Part shown: one piece after another, positions 15,166-24,075 of the stretch
How the letters are laid out: each line of letters opens with the position of its first letter
How positions within the stretch are numbered: the stretch's first letter is position 1
Assembly (NCBI GenBank): GCA_002698785.1
Contig: PAAG01000047.1
Location: 186,001-250,000 of the forward strand
DNA: 64,000 bases
DNA from: Verrucomicrobiales bacterium
GTDB taxonomy: Bacteria > Verrucomicrobiota > Verrucomicrobiia > Verrucomicrobiales > DEV007
Direction of reading: 5' to 3'
Translations under genes and position numbers: made by a program
The notes under the pieces: model-generated
Database searches by the model: none
Told to the model about the DNA's origin: nothing
Seen by the model: only the letters and a program-made list of their open reading frames with translations

Positions 15166-17547
15166 ATGAAGAGAACGATAATCACCGCATCTGCTGCCCT
15201 GCTGTCAGGGCTTTTGCTCGGATTCTTCCTGTTCCGCGGTCATTCACCTTCGGGGGAAGCGCATGATCATGGCAACGCCTCATCCGGAGGTGACGAGGAG
15301 GCCGCCGCTGAGGACGAAGTATGGACCTGCTCCATGCACCCGCAGGTCAAAGCTCCAAAGCCGGGCCTTTGTCCGATCTGCGCGATGGATCTGATCCCCC
15401 TCAGCGCAATGGGAGGAGGCGACGGCGAACGCAGCTTCTCCATGTCGGAAGCAGCCAAGGCCCTCGCCGGCATCACGACGGTGGAGGTCTCTCGTGAACA
15501 CCCGGAAGCCGAGGTCCGTCTCTATGGAAAAGTAGTTTACGACGAGACATCCATGCGAACCGTGGCAGCGAGGTTCCCTGCACGGATCGACCGCCTGTTC
15601 GTGGACTACACTGGAATTCGTGTCGAGAAAGGTGACCACCTTGCTGTGGTTTACAGCCCGGAACTGCTCAGCGCCCAGACAGAATTACTGACTGCCAAGA
15701 AGTTCGACAACCAGAAGGCGGTAGAAGTGGCACGGGACAAACTTCGACTCTGGGGGTTCTCCGAGAAGCGAATCTCTGAGATCGAATCTTCGGGCAAGAC
15801 ATCGGACCAGTTGATGATGGATGCTCCCATGGCGGGCATCGTCACTCACAAGAACGTGAACGAAGGCGACTACGTGCAGACAGGGACACCTTTCTTTCGG
15901 ATCGCCGACCTGGACGAAGTCTGGGTGCTGCTCGACGCCTACGAAAGCGATACACCTTGGTTGCGTTTCGGACAGGAAATTGCATTCACGACCGAGTCGA
16001 TCCCCGGCCGCACCTTCGATGGTCGCATTTCCTTTATCTCCCCCGAACTGGATCCATCGACCCGAACCGTCGCCGTTCGGGTCAATGTTCCCAATCAGGA
16101 GGAACTCCTGAAGCCGGGCATGTTCGTCTCCGGAATCGTGCATGCCAAGGTCGCTGGAGCTGGCCAGGTCCTCGATCCATCTCTCGCCGGCAAGTGGATC
16201 AGTCCGATGCACCCGGAGGTCGTCAAAGATGGACCGGGGCAGTGTGACGTCTGCGGGATGGATCTGGTTCCCGCCGAGAAACTCGGCTATGTCGCTGACA
16301 AGGATCTATCCGAGCCGCCAATGGTGATTCCCGTGAGCGCCGTACTTCACACCGGCAAGCGATCCGTTGTCTATGTGGAAGTTCCGGACACGGAGCAACC
16401 GACCTTCGAGGGGCGCGAGATCCTGATCGGCCCCCGCGCTGGAGACCAATACATTGTCGCAGCCGGCTTGAAGCCCGGAGAGCGTGTCGTCGCTCAGGGC
16501 GGATTTGTGATCGATAGTGCTCTGCAGATCCAGGCCAAGAAGAGCATGATGCTACCGGGCGACGGAGAGGGCGAACGTCTCTTCCCGGAAGCGCCGGCAT
16601 CGGAAGAGTTTCTAACGAAGTCGGACGGGCTTCTGGAGTCCTACTATGCGATCCAGAGCGCCTTGGCCGGCGACTCACTCGAGTCAGCGCAGAAATCTGC
16701 AGACGCTTTCCTCGAGCGACTCCGATCGGTTCCCTCGACCAGTTTGCCTGCCGCCTCCGCCGAAGTCTGGAAGGATCTCTCTGGCAGACTCGAAGAGAGT
16801 CTCGCCTCGCTGAAATCCCGGGAGGAAGTGGAACCGTTCCGGGCCGAATTCCAGAATCTCAGCCTGCTGGTCGATGAGATGGTTCGCCGCTTCGGCACCG
16901 CGAACCTGCCCGTCTTTGTTCACTACTGTCCCATGGCATTCGATGACACCGGGGGCAGCTGGCTACAGCCGGATGAAAACCTCCTCAACCCCTACTTTGG
17001 CGCCACGATGCTGCAATGCGGCGAAATCCGGGAGCAAATTGCGACGGCCAAGTCGATTCCCCTCGATGAGGAGGGGAGACGGGTCGTCGAGGAGATGGTG
17101 GCAGCCTACTTTTCTCTCCAGCAAGCTCTCGCAGAAGATTCGCTGGGCAAGGCAAAACAGGCAGCACAGACGCTCGCAGGCCAGTTGCCCGAGTTGAAGC
17201 GGGCTGCCGAAACCAATCCGCAAGGAGCCTTTCTCCTCAATGCCATCAGCAAGAATCTGGACTCCGTGGTCCAGTCGATTTTCGAGACGGACACGCTTGC
17301 GCAGCAACGGATCGGATTCAAAACCGTTTCCAGCGGAGTGGAGCAACTGGTGACCGTTTTCGGTGAAGGATTGAGCCAATCCATCTATAAGGCCCATTGT
17401 CCAATGGCTTTCAATGAACAGGGGGCAGACTGGCTTCAATCGGGCAAGGACATCCTCAACCCCTACTTCGGGGCCGAGATGTTGAAGTGCGGGGAGATCA
17501 AAGAGCAACTCACCGGAACGAAAGAAGACGGGAAAACGGATCAGTAA
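15166..17547 (+). CDS. cusB-like: CusB-like RND periplasmic adaptor with extra metal-binding domains
   Basis: 793 residues, nearly twice a usual adaptor. Order: N-terminal membrane anchor (ALLSGLLLGFFLF), a His-rich linker, a heavy-metal-binding domain (WTCSMHPQVKAPKPGLCPIC), the adaptor barrel/lipoyl/hairpin core (VEKGDHLAVVYSPELLSAQ; ARFPARIDRLFVDYTGIRVE), a second heavy-metal-binding domain spliced into the distal part (SPMHPEVVKDGPGQCDVCGM), then two copies of a DUF3347-type domain (YCPMAFDDTGGSWLQ / HCPMAFNEQGADWLQ with NPYFGA). The adaptor couples pump to channel; the added domains could capture and hand over periplasmic metal. A stand-alone DUF3347 protein lies at 27474. Confidence 0.9.
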   Translation: MKRTIITASAALLSGLLLGFFLFRGHSPSGEAHDHGNASSGGDEEAAAEDEVWTCSMHPQVKAPKPGLCPICAMDLIPLSAMGGGDGERSFSMSEAAKALAGITTVEVSREHPEAEVRLYGKVVYDETSMRTVAARFPARIDRLFVDYTGIRVEKGDHLAVVYSPELLSAQTELLTAKKFDNQKAVEVARDKLRLWGFSEKRISEIESSGKTSDQLMMDAPMAGIVTHKNVNEGDYVQTGTPFFRIADLDEVWVLLDAYESDTPWLRFGQEIAFTTESIPGRTFDGRISFISPELDPSTRTVAVRVNVPNQEELLKPGMFVSGIVHAKVAGAGQVLDPSLAGKWISPMHPEVVKDGPGQCDVCGMDLVPAEKLGYVADKDLSEPPMVIPVSAVLHTGKRSVVYVEVPDTEQPTFEGREILIGPRAGDQYIVAAGLKPGERVVAQGGFVIDSALQIQAKKSMMLPGDGEGERLFPEAPASEEFLTKSDGLLESYYAIQSALAGDSLESAQKSADAFLERLRSVPSTSLPAASAEVWKDLSGRLEESLASLKSREEVEPFRAEFQNLSLLVDEMVRRFGTANLPVFVHYCPMAFDDTGGSWLQPDENLLNPYFGATMLQCGEIREQIATAKSIPLDEEGRRVVEEMVAAYFSLQQALAEDSLGKAKQAAQTLAGQLPELKRAAETNPQGAFLLNAISKNLDSVVQSIFETDTLAQQRIGFKTVSSGVEQLVTVFGEGLSQSIYKAHCPMAFNEQGADWLQSGKDILNPYFGAEMLKCGEIKEQLTGTKEDGKTDQ

Positions 17548-17552
17548 TCGAT

Positions 17553-20500
17553 ATGCACCTTCCCGAAGAAGACCGTTCTCTGGTCACTCGCCTGATCCAG
17601 TTCTGTCTGCAGAACAAGCTGATCGTTCTGCTGATCGCTTTCATGCTGGTAGTCTGGGGTATCCTCGTGGCTCCCTTCGATTGGAAAATCGGCGGTCTTC
17701 CCAGGAACCCCGTTCCCGTCGATGCGATTCCCGACATCGGTGAGAACCAGCAAATCATTTTCACCGAGTGGATGGGGCGTTCTCCGCAGGATGTGGAGGA
17801 CCAGATCACGTTTCCGCTCACCGCAGCCCTGCTGGGAATTCCCGAAGTGAAGACAATCCGAAGCTACTCCTATTTCGGATTCTCCAGCATTTATCTCATT
17901 TTCAACGAAGACGCAGAATGGGACTGGTCCAGGGCCAAGATCCTGGAGAAGCTGAACAGCCTCCCCGCAGGCACCCTCCCGGAAGAGGTTAGCCCCGCCC
18001 TCGGTCCCGACGCCACAGCTCTCGGACAGGTGTTTTGGTACACCCTGGAAGGACGCGATCCGGAAGGCAACCCGGCAGGCGGCTGGGATCCGCAGGAGCT
18101 CCGCAGCATTCAGGACTTCTATGTTCGCTACGCGCTTCAGGGAACGGACGGGGTGGCGGAGGTTGCGTCCATCGGTGGGTTTCTCAAAGAGTATCAGATC
18201 GACGTCGATCCCGATGCGATGCGAGCATTTGGAGTCACGCTCGAACAAATCTTCAAGGCGGTGCGGAACGCCAATCTCGATGTGGGTGCCCGCACTATCG
18301 AGATCAGCCGGATGGAGTACGTGATTCGGGGACGTGGTTTCATCACCTCGCTCGACGATCTTCGCAAGACGGCGGTGGGAGCCCGAGGCGATATTCCCAT
18401 TACTCTCGATGAGGTGGCAGAGATTAGCTTCGGTCCGGCACTCCGAAGAGGTGTTCTCGACAAGGCCGGAGCGGAAGCGGTCGGAGGAGTTGTCGTGGCT
18501 CGTTACGGTGCCAATCCGATGGCTACGATCCAGAACGTGAAACAAACCATCGACTCGATCGCGGCGGGTCTTCCTCGCAAGACGCTTGAGGACGGAACTG
18601 TCAGTCAGGTGACCATCGTTCCCTTCTATGATCGGACTGGTCTGATTAACGAGACACTCGAAACGCTGAACACGGCCCTCACCGAAGAGATCCTGATCAC
18701 GATCGTCGTCGTGCTCCTGCTCGTCTTTCACCTACGGAGTTCCCTGCTCATCTCCCTCATGTTGCCGGCGGCTGTTCTCCTCACCTTCGTCGGCATGAAG
18801 CTATTCGGGGTCGATGCCAATGTCGTCGCGCTGTCTGGTATCGCCATCGCGATCGGGACGATTGTCGATATGGGGATCGTGCTCTGCGAGAACGTGCTCA
18901 AGGCTCTCGACCAGGCCGACGAGGATGAGCCTCGTCTCCCGATTATTTTTGCCGCCTGTTCCGAAGTGGGAGGCGCCGTGCTCACGGCCGTGCTGACAAC
19001 CGTGATCAGTTTCCTGCCCGTCTTCGCGATGGAGGGTGCCGAGGGCAAGCTCTTCAAGCCACTCGCCTACACCAAGACCTTCGCGCTGATCGCATCCGTC
19101 CTTATTGCACTGACGCTGCTCCCCCCGCTGATCCACATGCTCTTCAAGCGGCGGCTCGACGTCTTTTCCGACCGCTCGCCCCGGATCCATCTTGGTTTCA
19201 TCATCGTGCTTTGCCTTGTCGTTATCGCCTTCCTTGGCACTGGCTGGGCACCGCTTGGTCCTGCCTACGGACTCTGGAACCACCTGTTCGTAGCCGTGAT
19301 CATCGTCACCCTTCTCGCGCTCATCTACGGATTCATGCATGTCTATGAGCGGGTGCTTCGGTTTTTTCTCCGGGCAAAGTGGCTCCTCGTCCTGTTGGTG
19401 AGCACCGTGGTAGCCTGTGGATTCCTCATCTACAAGGGCCTCGGGAAAGAGTTCATGCCCTCCCTCGATGAGGGTTCCTTTCTCCTGATGCCGACCACAA
19501 TGCCTCACGCCTCGATCGGCGAAGCCAAGCGGGTGCTCCAGTTGCAAGACCAGGCCATCAATGCAATCCCGGAGGTAGAGATGGTCGTCGGCAAGATCGG
19601 CCGGGTGGAAAGTTCGCTCGATCCCGCGCCTGTCAGCATGATCGAGACCGTCATTACCTACAAGCCGGAGTGGGGAGAAGATGAGAATGGAAAACGAATC
19701 CGGCTCTGGCGGGATCACATCCAGTCACCGGACGACATCTGGAAGGAGATTGTCGCCGCAGCGGAGCTACCGGGAGTGACATCCGCCCCGAAGCTGCAAC
19801 CGATCGAGACCCGCATCGTCATGCTTCAGACCGGGATGCGCGCGCCCATGGGATTGAAGGTGTATGGCCCCGATCTGGAGACCATCGAAAACGTGGCTCT
19901 CGAACTCGAAGCCATTCTCAAGGGAGTGTCGACGATCAACCCCGCGACGGTGTTTGCCGACCGCGTCGTCGGCAAGCCTTACCTGGAGATCCACATCGAT
20001 CGCGAGGCCATTGCCCGCTACAATATCAGCATTCGGGACGTGCAGGATGTCATCGAGGTGGCGATCGGCGGTCGCCGCATTACGACAACGGTGGAAGGAC
20101 GCGAGCGCTACCCGGTCCGGGTGCGCTACCTGAGGGAACGTCGAGACTCGATCGAGGAACTCCGTGAAATCCTTGTTCCTGCACCCGATGGCAGGCAGAT
20201 CCCGCTTGGTGAGCTCTCCGATGTCGAATTCGTCCGTGGTCCTCAGGTCATCAAGAGTGAGGATACGTTCCTCGTCGCCTACGTCATCTTCGACAAGCAG
20301 CCCGGCAACGCGGAGGTCAGCGTGGTCAATGATGCGCGTGCCCTCATCGAGCAGCACATCGAGAGTGGAGATTTCGTCGTTCCCGCCGGCGTCAGCTATC
20401 AGTTCACGGGCAGCTACGAGAACCAGGTCCGAGCCGAAAAGCGTCTCGCTTTGATCGTGCCGCTCGCCCTGATGCTGATCTTCATCCTTATCTACCTGCA

Positions 20501-21071
20501 GTTCCGTGTCGTAAGCACTTCGCTTCTCGTCTTCAGCGGGATCTTCGTCGCGTGGTCGGGAGGATTCATCATGATTTGGTTTTACAACCAGCCCTGGTTC
20601 CTCGATTTCGCACTGGGAGGTGTCGAGTTTCGCGAGCTGTTCCAGATCAATCCGATCAACCTGAGTGTCGCTGTCTGGGTCGGCTTCCTGGCCCTCTTTG
20701 GCATTGCCACTGATGACGGCGTCATCATGGCCACCTACCTCCAACAGAAGTTCCGGGCCAATCAACCGGCCACCCGACAGGAGATCCGGGACACCACTGT
20801 CGAAGCCGCCGTGAAACGTAATCGCCCTGCCATGATGACCACCGCCACGACTCTGCTCGCATTGCTCCCGGTGCTCACAAGCGACGGTCGCGGCTCTGAC
20901 GTCATGGTTCCCATGGCGATCCCGACGTTCGGCGGTATGACCGTCGCCATCCTCACCGTGTTTGTCGTACCCACGCTCTACTGCTGGATCGAGGAGACCA
21001 AGTACTCCTGGAATCGGCGGAAGTCACAGAATGCAACCACCCCGAAAACCGAATCTGAAACCCCTTCCTGA
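17553..21071 (+). CDS. cusA-like: CusA-like heavy-metal RND efflux pump
   Basis: A 1172-residue HME-RND pump. I start at ATG 17553, five bases after the adaptor stop; the frame's longer version overlaps the adaptor. It begins with TM1 (LIQFCLQNKLIVLLIAFMLV) and the family motif PVDAIPDIGENQQIIFTEW. TM4 reads GIAIAIGTIVDMGIVLCENV, closer to CusA than to the Asp/Asp/Glu pattern of CzcA, and METRIVMLQTGMRAPMGLKV-type porter sequence (ETRIVMLQTGMRAPMG) is also CusA-like. It is expected to export monovalent copper or silver from periplasm to outside. It completes a cusCBA-order operon beginning at 13909. Confidence 0.9.
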   Translation: MHLPEEDRSLVTRLIQFCLQNKLIVLLIAFMLVVWGILVAPFDWKIGGLPRNPVPVDAIPDIGENQQIIFTEWMGRSPQDVEDQITFPLTAALLGIPEVKTIRSYSYFGFSSIYLIFNEDAEWDWSRAKILEKLNSLPAGTLPEEVSPALGPDATALGQVFWYTLEGRDPEGNPAGGWDPQELRSIQDFYVRYALQGTDGVAEVASIGGFLKEYQIDVDPDAMRAFGVTLEQIFKAVRNANLDVGARTIEISRMEYVIRGRGFITSLDDLRKTAVGARGDIPITLDEVAEISFGPALRRGVLDKAGAEAVGGVVVARYGANPMATIQNVKQTIDSIAAGLPRKTLEDGTVSQVTIVPFYDRTGLINETLETLNTALTEEILITIVVVLLLVFHLRSSLLISLMLPAAVLLTFVGMKLFGVDANVVALSGIAIAIGTIVDMGIVLCENVLKALDQADEDEPRLPIIFAACSEVGGAVLTAVLTTVISFLPVFAMEGAEGKLFKPLAYTKTFALIASVLIALTLLPPLIHMLFKRRLDVFSDRSPRIHLGFIIVLCLVVIAFLGTGWAPLGPAYGLWNHLFVAVIIVTLLALIYGFMHVYERVLRFFLRAKWLLVLLVSTVVACGFLIYKGLGKEFMPSLDEGSFLLMPTTMPHASIGEAKRVLQLQDQAINAIPEVEMVVGKIGRVESSLDPAPVSMIETVITYKPEWGEDENGKRIRLWRDHIQSPDDIWKEIVAAAELPGVTSAPKLQPIETRIVMLQTGMRAPMGLKVYGPDLETIENVALELEAILKGVSTINPATVFADRVVGKPYLEIHIDREAIARYNISIRDVQDVIEVAIGGRRITTTVEGRERYPVRVRYLRERRDSIEELREILVPAPDGRQIPLGELSDVEFVRGPQVIKSEDTFLVAYVIFDKQPGNAEVSVVNDARALIEQHIESGDFVVPAGVSYQFTGSYENQVRAEKRLALIVPLALMLIFILIYLQFRVVSTSLLVFSGIFVAWSGGFIMIWFYNQPWFLDFALGGVEFRELFQINPINLSVAVWVGFLALFGIATDDGVIMATYLQQKFRANQPATRQEIRDTTVEAAVKRNRPAMMTTATTLLALLPVLTSDGRGSDVMVPMAIPTFGGMTVAILTVFVVPTLYCWIEETKYSWNRRKSQNATTPKTESETPS

Positions 21072-21318
21072 AAACAGATCGGAAGCAGTTCTTTCTGCCA
21101 TTCGCTTCCGCCTTCACTGCATCTTAACGGCCAACGAAAGTAACGAATCGGAAGAGCATTGCCACAACCACATGTGCCACGAACACCCTGCATCGATCAA
21201 CAAGCGAAGGGATTCCCGGAGGAAGCTCAATAACCCCAAGCAAGCGAGCCGCGACCGATCCACTCACTGATGACTACTCGGACCGCAATTTATGTTAAGA
21301 TTGAAACCAGTTTTTTTA

Positions 21319-21346
21319 TGAGGGGAGACGCTGGGAAAAGTGTTCT
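21319..21346 (+). promoter_or_regulatory. Shared island promoter element upstream of the ECF sigma operon
   Basis: TGAGGGG (21319-21325), 13 bases, then AGTGTTCT (21339-21346), 27 bases before the anti-sigma-like gene. This copy would place the sigma operon under its own sigma factor, the usual positive autoregulation of ECF systems. The rest of the 300-base gap after cusA (21072-21318) shows no gene or RNA I can support. Confidence 0.55.
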
Positions 21347-21372
21347 ACCTCAGTGAAATCCCCCTCCATACC

Positions 21373-21702
21373 ATGAAAGAGGACGACCTACAGAAACAAT
21401 TAGAAGACTGGGAAATCGACGTTCCTGACGACCCTCACTTCCGCGCGTCCGTGTGGAGAGAGATCTCAATCCGGGAAAAATCCTCAGCAATCGAGAGATT
21501 CCGCGAAATCCTCGAAAAGCTTTTGAGCGTTCGGGTTGCCACCCCGGTCGCAATATGCGCCATGTTCGCGATCTTGGTCGCTGCCTCCCTACACGGCAGG
21601 CATAGCCGTGAGCAAACGTGGGACCGTCTCGCGATGGCCTACAAATCCTCCATCGACCCCATCTTCCACACCGAAGTGAAATCAAGCTCGGAGCGGCATT
21701 AA
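21373..21702 (+). CDS. Small single-pass membrane protein, probable anti-sigma factor (CnrY-like position)
   Basis: A 109-residue protein from ATG 21373. A charged cytoplasmic N-terminus (DDLQKQLEDWEIDVPDDPHF, then ASVWREI) precedes one membrane helix (VATPVAICAMFAILVAASLH) and a ~30-residue periplasmic tail with histidines. Size, topology and place just before a periplasmic sensor and an ECF sigma gene match CnrY of the cnrYXH regulatory trio, in which the N-terminus holds the sigma factor. No sequence identity to CnrY is claimed; the call rests on topology and gene order. Confidence 0.6.
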   Translation: MKEDDLQKQLEDWEIDVPDDPHFRASVWREISIREKSSAIERFREILEKLLSVRVATPVAICAMFAILVAASLHGRHSREQTWDRLAMAYKSSIDPIFHTEVKSSSERH

Positions 21703-21717
21703 TCACCGATCACCCTC

Positions 21718-22251
21718 ATGAATCGCGCTGTCGCTATCGTCTTGCTCTCGCTCGCACTATTCACCTGCCTCTACGTCTGCATCTTCCGCTGGGTAACGGA
21801 CGACGCAGCGAGCGCCATGAAGGCGGAACATCCGGAATTGGAGTGGCTTCGCTACGAGTACAATCTGAGCGACGAACAGTTTTCCGAGATCTTCGCTAAA
21901 CACAAGGCTCATGACATCATCTGCCGCGAGCTCTGTCAGGAACTCGTCACCGTACAAAATGCCCTCGACGAAGCGATCACCGAGAATCCCGAGGTGAATT
22001 CCGCAGTTTCGGAAGCGATCTCCTCATGGATTTCACAGCGTGAGCGATGCCGCGAAGCGACGATTCTGCACATGTACGAAGTCAGTCGGGTGATGAGTGA
22101 GGAGGATGGCGCTCGCTATCGAAAACGCATCTTCGACCATCTAATCGCCCCCGGCCGGATGCCTCATATCTCCAAGAACGGAGAATTTCACGAGGAGCTG
22201 ATTGAACACGCCGCTCCTCACTCGATTGAGTCATCCCCTTCCGGAGAATGA
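21718..22251 (+). CDS. Membrane-anchored periplasmic metal sensor (CnrX/CpxP-like)
   Basis: 177 residues: an N-terminal signal anchor (AIVLLSLALFTCLYVCIF) then a helical periplasmic domain of the metal-resistance/CpxP-Spy class (WLRYEYNLSDEQFSEIFAKH). His62, His65, Cys69 and Cys73 (KHKAHDIICRELC) and later Cys/His residues are plausible metal ligands, comparable in place to the HxxxH of CnrX. In the Cnr system metal binding to CnrX makes CnrY release CnrH. It starts 15 bases after the anti-sigma-like gene and its stop overlaps the sigma start by four bases. Confidence 0.7.
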   Translation: MNRAVAIVLLSLALFTCLYVCIFRWVTDDAASAMKAEHPELEWLRYEYNLSDEQFSEIFAKHKAHDIICRELCQELVTVQNALDEAITENPEVNSAVSEAISSWISQRERCREATILHMYEVSRVMSEEDGARYRKRIFDHLIAPGRMPHISKNGEFHEELIEHAAPHSIESSPSGE

Positions 22252-22856
22252 CTGAAGCAGGTCGAAATCAGGATTCGAGCCCCCTCGAAGACGAATCTGA
22301 CCGGCAGTTGCTGATTCAGCTGCGCGACGGGGAGGATCTGGCCCTGAACGCATTGATGGATCGCTGGCGCAAACCGATTCTCGCCTATTTCTATCGAACG
22401 ATCGGAGACTACGAAACCGCTGCGGACCTTGCCCAGGAAGTGTTCGTCCGAGTCTACCGAGCCCGTAGGAAATATAAGCCAAAAGCCAAAGCCTCCGCTT
22501 ACCTCTTCACGATCGCAGCCAACCTGGCCCGAAACCATTTCCGATGGACGAAACGCCATCCAGAGGCCGCCCTCACCGATGAAGTGACCAGCAGAATGGA
22601 GAGGGAATCCACTCAATCCGACCCCGCGAGAGCTCTTGAGCAAACGGAGTCGAGTGCTGCGGTGAGGTCAGCCGTCCAGCGTCTCCCGGAAAAACTGAGA
22701 ACACCCGTAGTCTTATTCCATTTCAATGAGCTACCCCAGAGCGAGATCGCCGAAATTCTTCGCTGTTCGGAGAAGACGGTGGAGACTCGATTGTATCGCG
22801 CAAGAAAGATGCTCCGAGACTCTCTCATCAAGACAGGAGGTGAAAACGTAAATTAG
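22248..22856 (+). CDS. ECF RNA polymerase sigma factor (CnrH-like position)
   Basis: 202 residues. Region 2 (LMDRWRKPILAYFYRTIGDY, DLAQEVFVRVYRARRKY) and region 4 (LPEKLRTPVVLFHF, SEIAEILRCSEKTVETRLYR) are complete, separated by a short linker; no region 1 or 3, as expected for ECF factors. It overlaps the sensor gene by four bases (ATGA). The order anti-sigma, sensor, sigma equals cnrYXH. I infer that it reads the nine AGGGG-N13/14-GGKGTTTC elements in this window, including the one before its own operon. Confidence 0.9.
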   Translation: MTEAGRNQDSSPLEDESDRQLLIQLRDGEDLALNALMDRWRKPILAYFYRTIGDYETAADLAQEVFVRVYRARRKYKPKAKASAYLFTIAANLARNHFRWTKRHPEAALTDEVTSRMERESTQSDPARALEQTESSAAVRSAVQRLPEKLRTPVVLFHFNELPQSEIAEILRCSEKTVETRLYRARKMLRDSLIKTGGENVN

Positions 22857-22935
22857 AACACGTTTCCCTTTGTTTATTCTGCCATTTGAGCAATCTTGTT
22901 CTATGGCGGGTGAAAAACAGAACAAAAATAGAACA
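22854..22935. promoter_or_regulatory. Repeated (T)AGAACA boxes around the AAA ATPase start
   Basis: TAGAACA at 22854, its inverse TGTTCTA at 22897-22903, AGAACA at 22919 and TAGAACA at 22929 cluster within 82 bases spanning the start codon of the AAA gene. The first two form an inverted pair 36 bases apart. They may bind the helix-turn-helix segment at that ATPase's own C-terminus; this is inference from spacing and location. Confidence 0.3.
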
Positions 22936-24075
22936 GATCCGATATCTAAGCTGCTGGTTGATTCCCTGAAAGCAGGTTTGGCACGGGACACCGAGAGACT
23001 CGAACTGATTGCTCTTTCTGCAACTCGACGATTGAAACCCGGATCCCCCAATCTGGCTCGGGAACTCGCCGACATGCTTGCCTCGTTCTCCGTAAACGCC
23101 TCTTCTCTTCGCTGGGCAGCAGAGAATCCACCACCGACTGATTCAGATGAAGGGGTCTCCCTTCTTCGCATTCCTTCGATCGACCAAGCGCACCCGCCGT
23201 TGCTCGACGATGGTGTTGCTTCTCAATTTCACTCCTTCATCAATCGTCGCCGTTCAATGGCAAAACTGCTTCAGGAAGGCCTCAACCCTCCACGAACCAT
23301 TCTGTGCCAAGGTCCTCCCGGCACCGGAAAAACAATGACAGCAAACTGGTTGGCTCGGGAGCTTCAGATCCCTTTGGTAGTTCTCGATCTAGCCACTTCG
23401 ATCTCGAGCTACCTGGGCAAAACCGGTGCAAACCTTCGCAAGATTCTTGACTATGCACGCTCCAGTCCCTGCCTCTTGCTTCTCGACGAATTCGACGCCA
23501 TTGCCAAGCGACGCGACGATCAATCCGATGTGGGAGAGCTCAAGAGGATCGTAAACGTGCTGCTCAAAGAACTTGAGGACTGGCCCTACCACTCCGTCAT
23601 CTATGCAGCGACAAACCACCAGGAAATGATCGATCCGGCAATGGAACGGAGATTCGATCTTGTCGTGCAAATGCCGCTCCCGGCGCCAGACCAGCGAGCC
23701 GCCATTCTGAAAAACTCTCTGGGAAGTTTCGCGGAACATGCGGACGAGCAGCTCTTCGAGGCATGCGCAGCTTTGACAAATGGGGCCAACGGCTCAGACA
23801 TCCATCGCGCTGGCCAGTCAGCGGCCTCGAAACATCTGCTCGAGAACGTTCCCCTCGCAATAGCTCTCCTCGAAGAACTCGGATACATGGCAAACGGAGA
23901 AATGGAAAAGTCTGAGGTCGGAGATGTAGCCCGAGCTCTTCGGTCCGGGACGGATTTTACCGTCCGCGAAATTGCGGATTTAATCGGAAAGAGCCCCACA
24001 TCGGTTCAATACCACTTAACCAAGAAAGAAAAAGATGGCGGAAAGAAAACCAAGACTACTCCTGGCAAACGGTGA
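22903..24075 (+). CDS. ietA-like: AAA ATPase of an IetAS-like defence pair
   Basis: 390 residues from ATG 22903. After a variable N-terminal helical region come Walker A GPPGTGKT (137-144), Walker B LLLLDEFD (191-198) and an arginine-finger/sensor region (DPAMERRFDLVVQMPLP), i.e. a classical AAA module. The C-terminus ends in a helix-turn-helix-like segment (FTVREIADLIGKSPTSVQYH) with a lysine-rich tail. It overlaps the following subtilase gene by 41 bases. AAA ATPase plus cytosolic subtilisin is the make-up of IetAS, reported as a plasmid incompatibility/toxin-like pair and as an anti-phage system; the ATPase is thought to control the protease. Confidence 0.8.
   Translation: MAGEKQNKNRTDPISKLLVDSLKAGLARDTERLELIALSATRRLKPGSPNLARELADMLASFSVNASSLRWAAENPPPTDSDEGVSLLRIPSIDQAHPPLLDDGVASQFHSFINRRRSMAKLLQEGLNPPRTILCQGPPGTGKTMTANWLARELQIPLVVLDLATSISSYLGKTGANLRKILDYARSSPCLLLLDEFDAIAKRRDDQSDVGELKRIVNVLLKELEDWPYHSVIYAATNHQEMIDPAMERRFDLVVQMPLPAPDQRAAILKNSLGSFAEHADEQLFEACAALTNGANGSDIHRAGQSAASKHLLENVPLAIALLEELGYMANGEMEKSEVGDVARALRSGTDFTVREIADLIGKSPTSVQYHLTKKEKDGGKKTKTTPGKR

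Noticed and set aside
17541-18731. Long minus-strand open frame opposite the CusA-like gene
   Set aside because: Shadow frame of a clearly coding strand.
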